6,173 nucleotides of DNA from an uncultured Pseudomonadota bacterium (GTDB lineage Bacteria > Desulfobacterota_B > Binatia > UBA9968), in the NCBI GenBank assembly GCA_946478635.1, contig CAMLCX010000309.1, positions 1 through 6,173 of the forward strand, written 5' to 3'. The position numbers and the translations under genes were made by a program. Under the pieces are notes generated by a model. The model had not been told where the DNA came from and made no database searches. It worked only from the letters and a program-made list of their open reading frames with translations. This document shows, in pieces, positions 5,630 through 6,173 of the stretch (within the stretch, counting starts at the first letter, position 1; the number at the start of each line of letters is the position of its first letter).

Positions 5630-5775
5630 CGGAGTATCTCCCGCAAAGCATGTCCTGAGCGAAGTCGAAGGGAGGCAAAGGCCGCAAAGGCCGGAGATTG
5701 CAGATGAAAATTATTCGCAAGAGTTTTCATCTTTCTCCTCCAAACTTTGCGACTTTGCGCCTTCGCGGGAAAAAT
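5630..5775. repeat. Dispersed repeat fragments (CTTTGCG and CCTGAGCGAAGTCGAAGGG type)
   Basis: The segment contains CCTGAGCGAAGTCGAAGGG (about 5654-5672), then GGCAAAGGCCGCAAAGGCC, then a 9-bp inverted repeat AGATGAAAA/TTTTCATCT (5702-5710, 5724-5732), then CTTTGCGACTTTGCGCC and TTCGCGGGA. CCCGCAAAG near 5640 is complementary in type to the CTTTGCG copies near 5746-5760, so the whole looks like a degraded inverted element. Such motifs recur between genes in many environmental bacterial genomes (general recollection, not searched). They explain the spurious coding extension upstream of the SEC-C gene. Confidence 0.55.
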
Positions 5776-5807
5776 TTCCAAAGCCGAGTGCTTTCACCTT
5801 TCACATC

Positions 5808-5828
5808 ATTTGCGCAGGCCACGCAAAT
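5808..5828. terminator. Hairpin downstream of VOC gene
   Basis: ATTTGCG (5808-5814) pairs perfectly with CGCAAAT (5822-5828) around a 7-nt loop, 50 nt past the VOC stop in the minus direction. No T tract follows on the minus strand, so a terminator role is only suggested by position. Confidence 0.35.
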
Positions 5829-5877
5829 TTTGAACTATAGTAATACGGAAAACAGAGACCTCACATCAAACTCACGC

Positions 5878-6173
5878 TCAAGGCCGTGTGAGCAACTCCA
5901 GCAAGTGCCCGTCGAGATCGCGAAAGTACACGCCGCGGCCGCCCTTATGGTTATTCAATTGCTTGTTCGTTGCATTCCTGGGATCGCTGCCCCAGGTGGT
6001 ACCGGCTTCCTGCACGCGCTGGAAGATTGTATCGAATTCATCCTCGCTCACGTGAAACGCGTAGTGATGCGGTTCAAAGGAGTCGGCATTGTCGAAGTCG
6101 AGCGTCAGTTCGTCGTTCACGCGAACAGGCGCGAAATGACCCATCGGCCCGTCATACTTGAGCCCGAAAATTC
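5878..6173 (-). CDS. VOC family (glyoxalase/bleomycin resistance/extradiol dioxygenase fold) protein, partial
   Basis: The minus frame is open from the right edge to a TGA at 5880-5878, giving the last 98 or so residues; the true start is beyond the window. Read from the edge it gives IFGLKYDGPMGHFAPVRVND, so the internal ATG at 6144 is not a start. The second beta-alpha-beta-beta-beta module is clear: HHYAFHVSEDEFD supplies a metal-ligand histidine, and GRGVYFRDLDGHLLELLTRP supplies the typical terminal glutamate ligand. Such proteins bind a divalent metal and act as lyases, isomerases, thiol transferases for antibiotics, or ring-cleaving dioxygenases. The short single-domain form here suggests a homodimer of the glyoxalase-like kind. 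The substrate is not identifiable. It is separated from the SEC-C gene by about 380 bp with repeats, so it is probably an independent unit. Confidence 0.88.
   Translation of the reverse strand, partial: IFGLKYDGPMGHFAPVRVNDELTLDFDNADSFEPHHYAFHVSEDEFDTIFQRVQEAGTTWGSDPRNATNKQLNNHKGGRGVYFRDLDGHLLELLTRP

Larger units (their letters stand above)
5496..5877. other. Non-coding stretch with repeat debris between SEC-C and VOC genes
   Basis: About 380 bp without a supported gene. It holds the upstream region of the SEC-C gene, a short hairpin at 5566-5582, repeat-like sequence at about 5630-5775, and a hairpin at 5808-5828 beyond the VOC stop. I see no clear promoter for the SEC-C gene and no tRNA or other RNA gene. 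Confidence 0.65.

Noticed and set aside
5580..5660. Possible structured RNA or tRNA in the SEC-C/VOC gap
   Set aside because: There is no cloverleaf, no TTC-containing T-arm in the right context, and no acceptor stem; the pairing present is explained by short inverted repeats.
5496..5720. N-terminal extension of the SEC-C protein by 75 residues
   Set aside because: It translates dispersed repeat sequence (giving FDFAQD), while the protein from 5495 matches the small-family length.

Overview
The window is 6.2 kb of moderately GC-rich bacterial chromosome. Its gene content is a bicupin ring-cleavage dioxygenase, a phthalate-dioxygenase-type Rieske oxygenase, a periplasmic solute-binding protein, a rhomboid protease, small ABM and SEC-C proteins and a VOC protein. 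It also carries several kinds of short dispersed palindromic repeat. This looks like an uncultured soil or groundwater lineage of the Desulfobacterota/Binatota, Tectomicrobia or Rokubacteria kind. That placement is an impression from gene style and repeat type, with low confidence. I see no phage, plasmid, CRISPR, tRNA or rRNA signal.

Left half (1-3760, minus strand): three genes read leftward in the order bicupin gentisate/salicylate-type 1,2-dioxygenase (3640-2543), Rieske oxygenase alpha subunit (2377-1202) and ABC-type extracellular solute-binding protein (1161 to beyond position 1). A TTGACA-type promoter and a 41-nt palindrome precede the first gene, so this is probably one regulated transcription unit. 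The simplest reading is capture of an aromatic or related organic acid by the binding protein, ring hydroxylation by the Rieske enzyme and ring opening by the bicupin. The substrate cannot be read from the sequence. No ferredoxin/reductase, regulator or permease lies inside the window. Two of the joints in this unit hold palindromic repeats: a REP-like hairpin with a GTAG foot between bicupin and Rieske, and a larger inverted-repeat element fused in frame into the N-terminus of the binding protein.

Middle (3951-5097, plus strand): a divergently oriented rhomboid intramembrane serine protease with an attenuator-like GC-rich leader, then a small ABM-fold protein. Right part (minus strand): a small SEC-C zinc-binding protein convergent with the ABM gene across a strong hairpin, a roughly 380-bp non-coding stretch containing dispersed-repeat debris, and the C-terminal part of a VOC (glyoxalase-fold) protein that runs off the right edge. 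These right-hand genes show no functional link to the aromatic-acid cluster.

I found no clearly new biological system. The most interesting points are the bicupin-Rieske-binding protein cluster with an operator-like palindrome, the intact second metal site in the bicupin, and the repeat elements placed at the gene joints.
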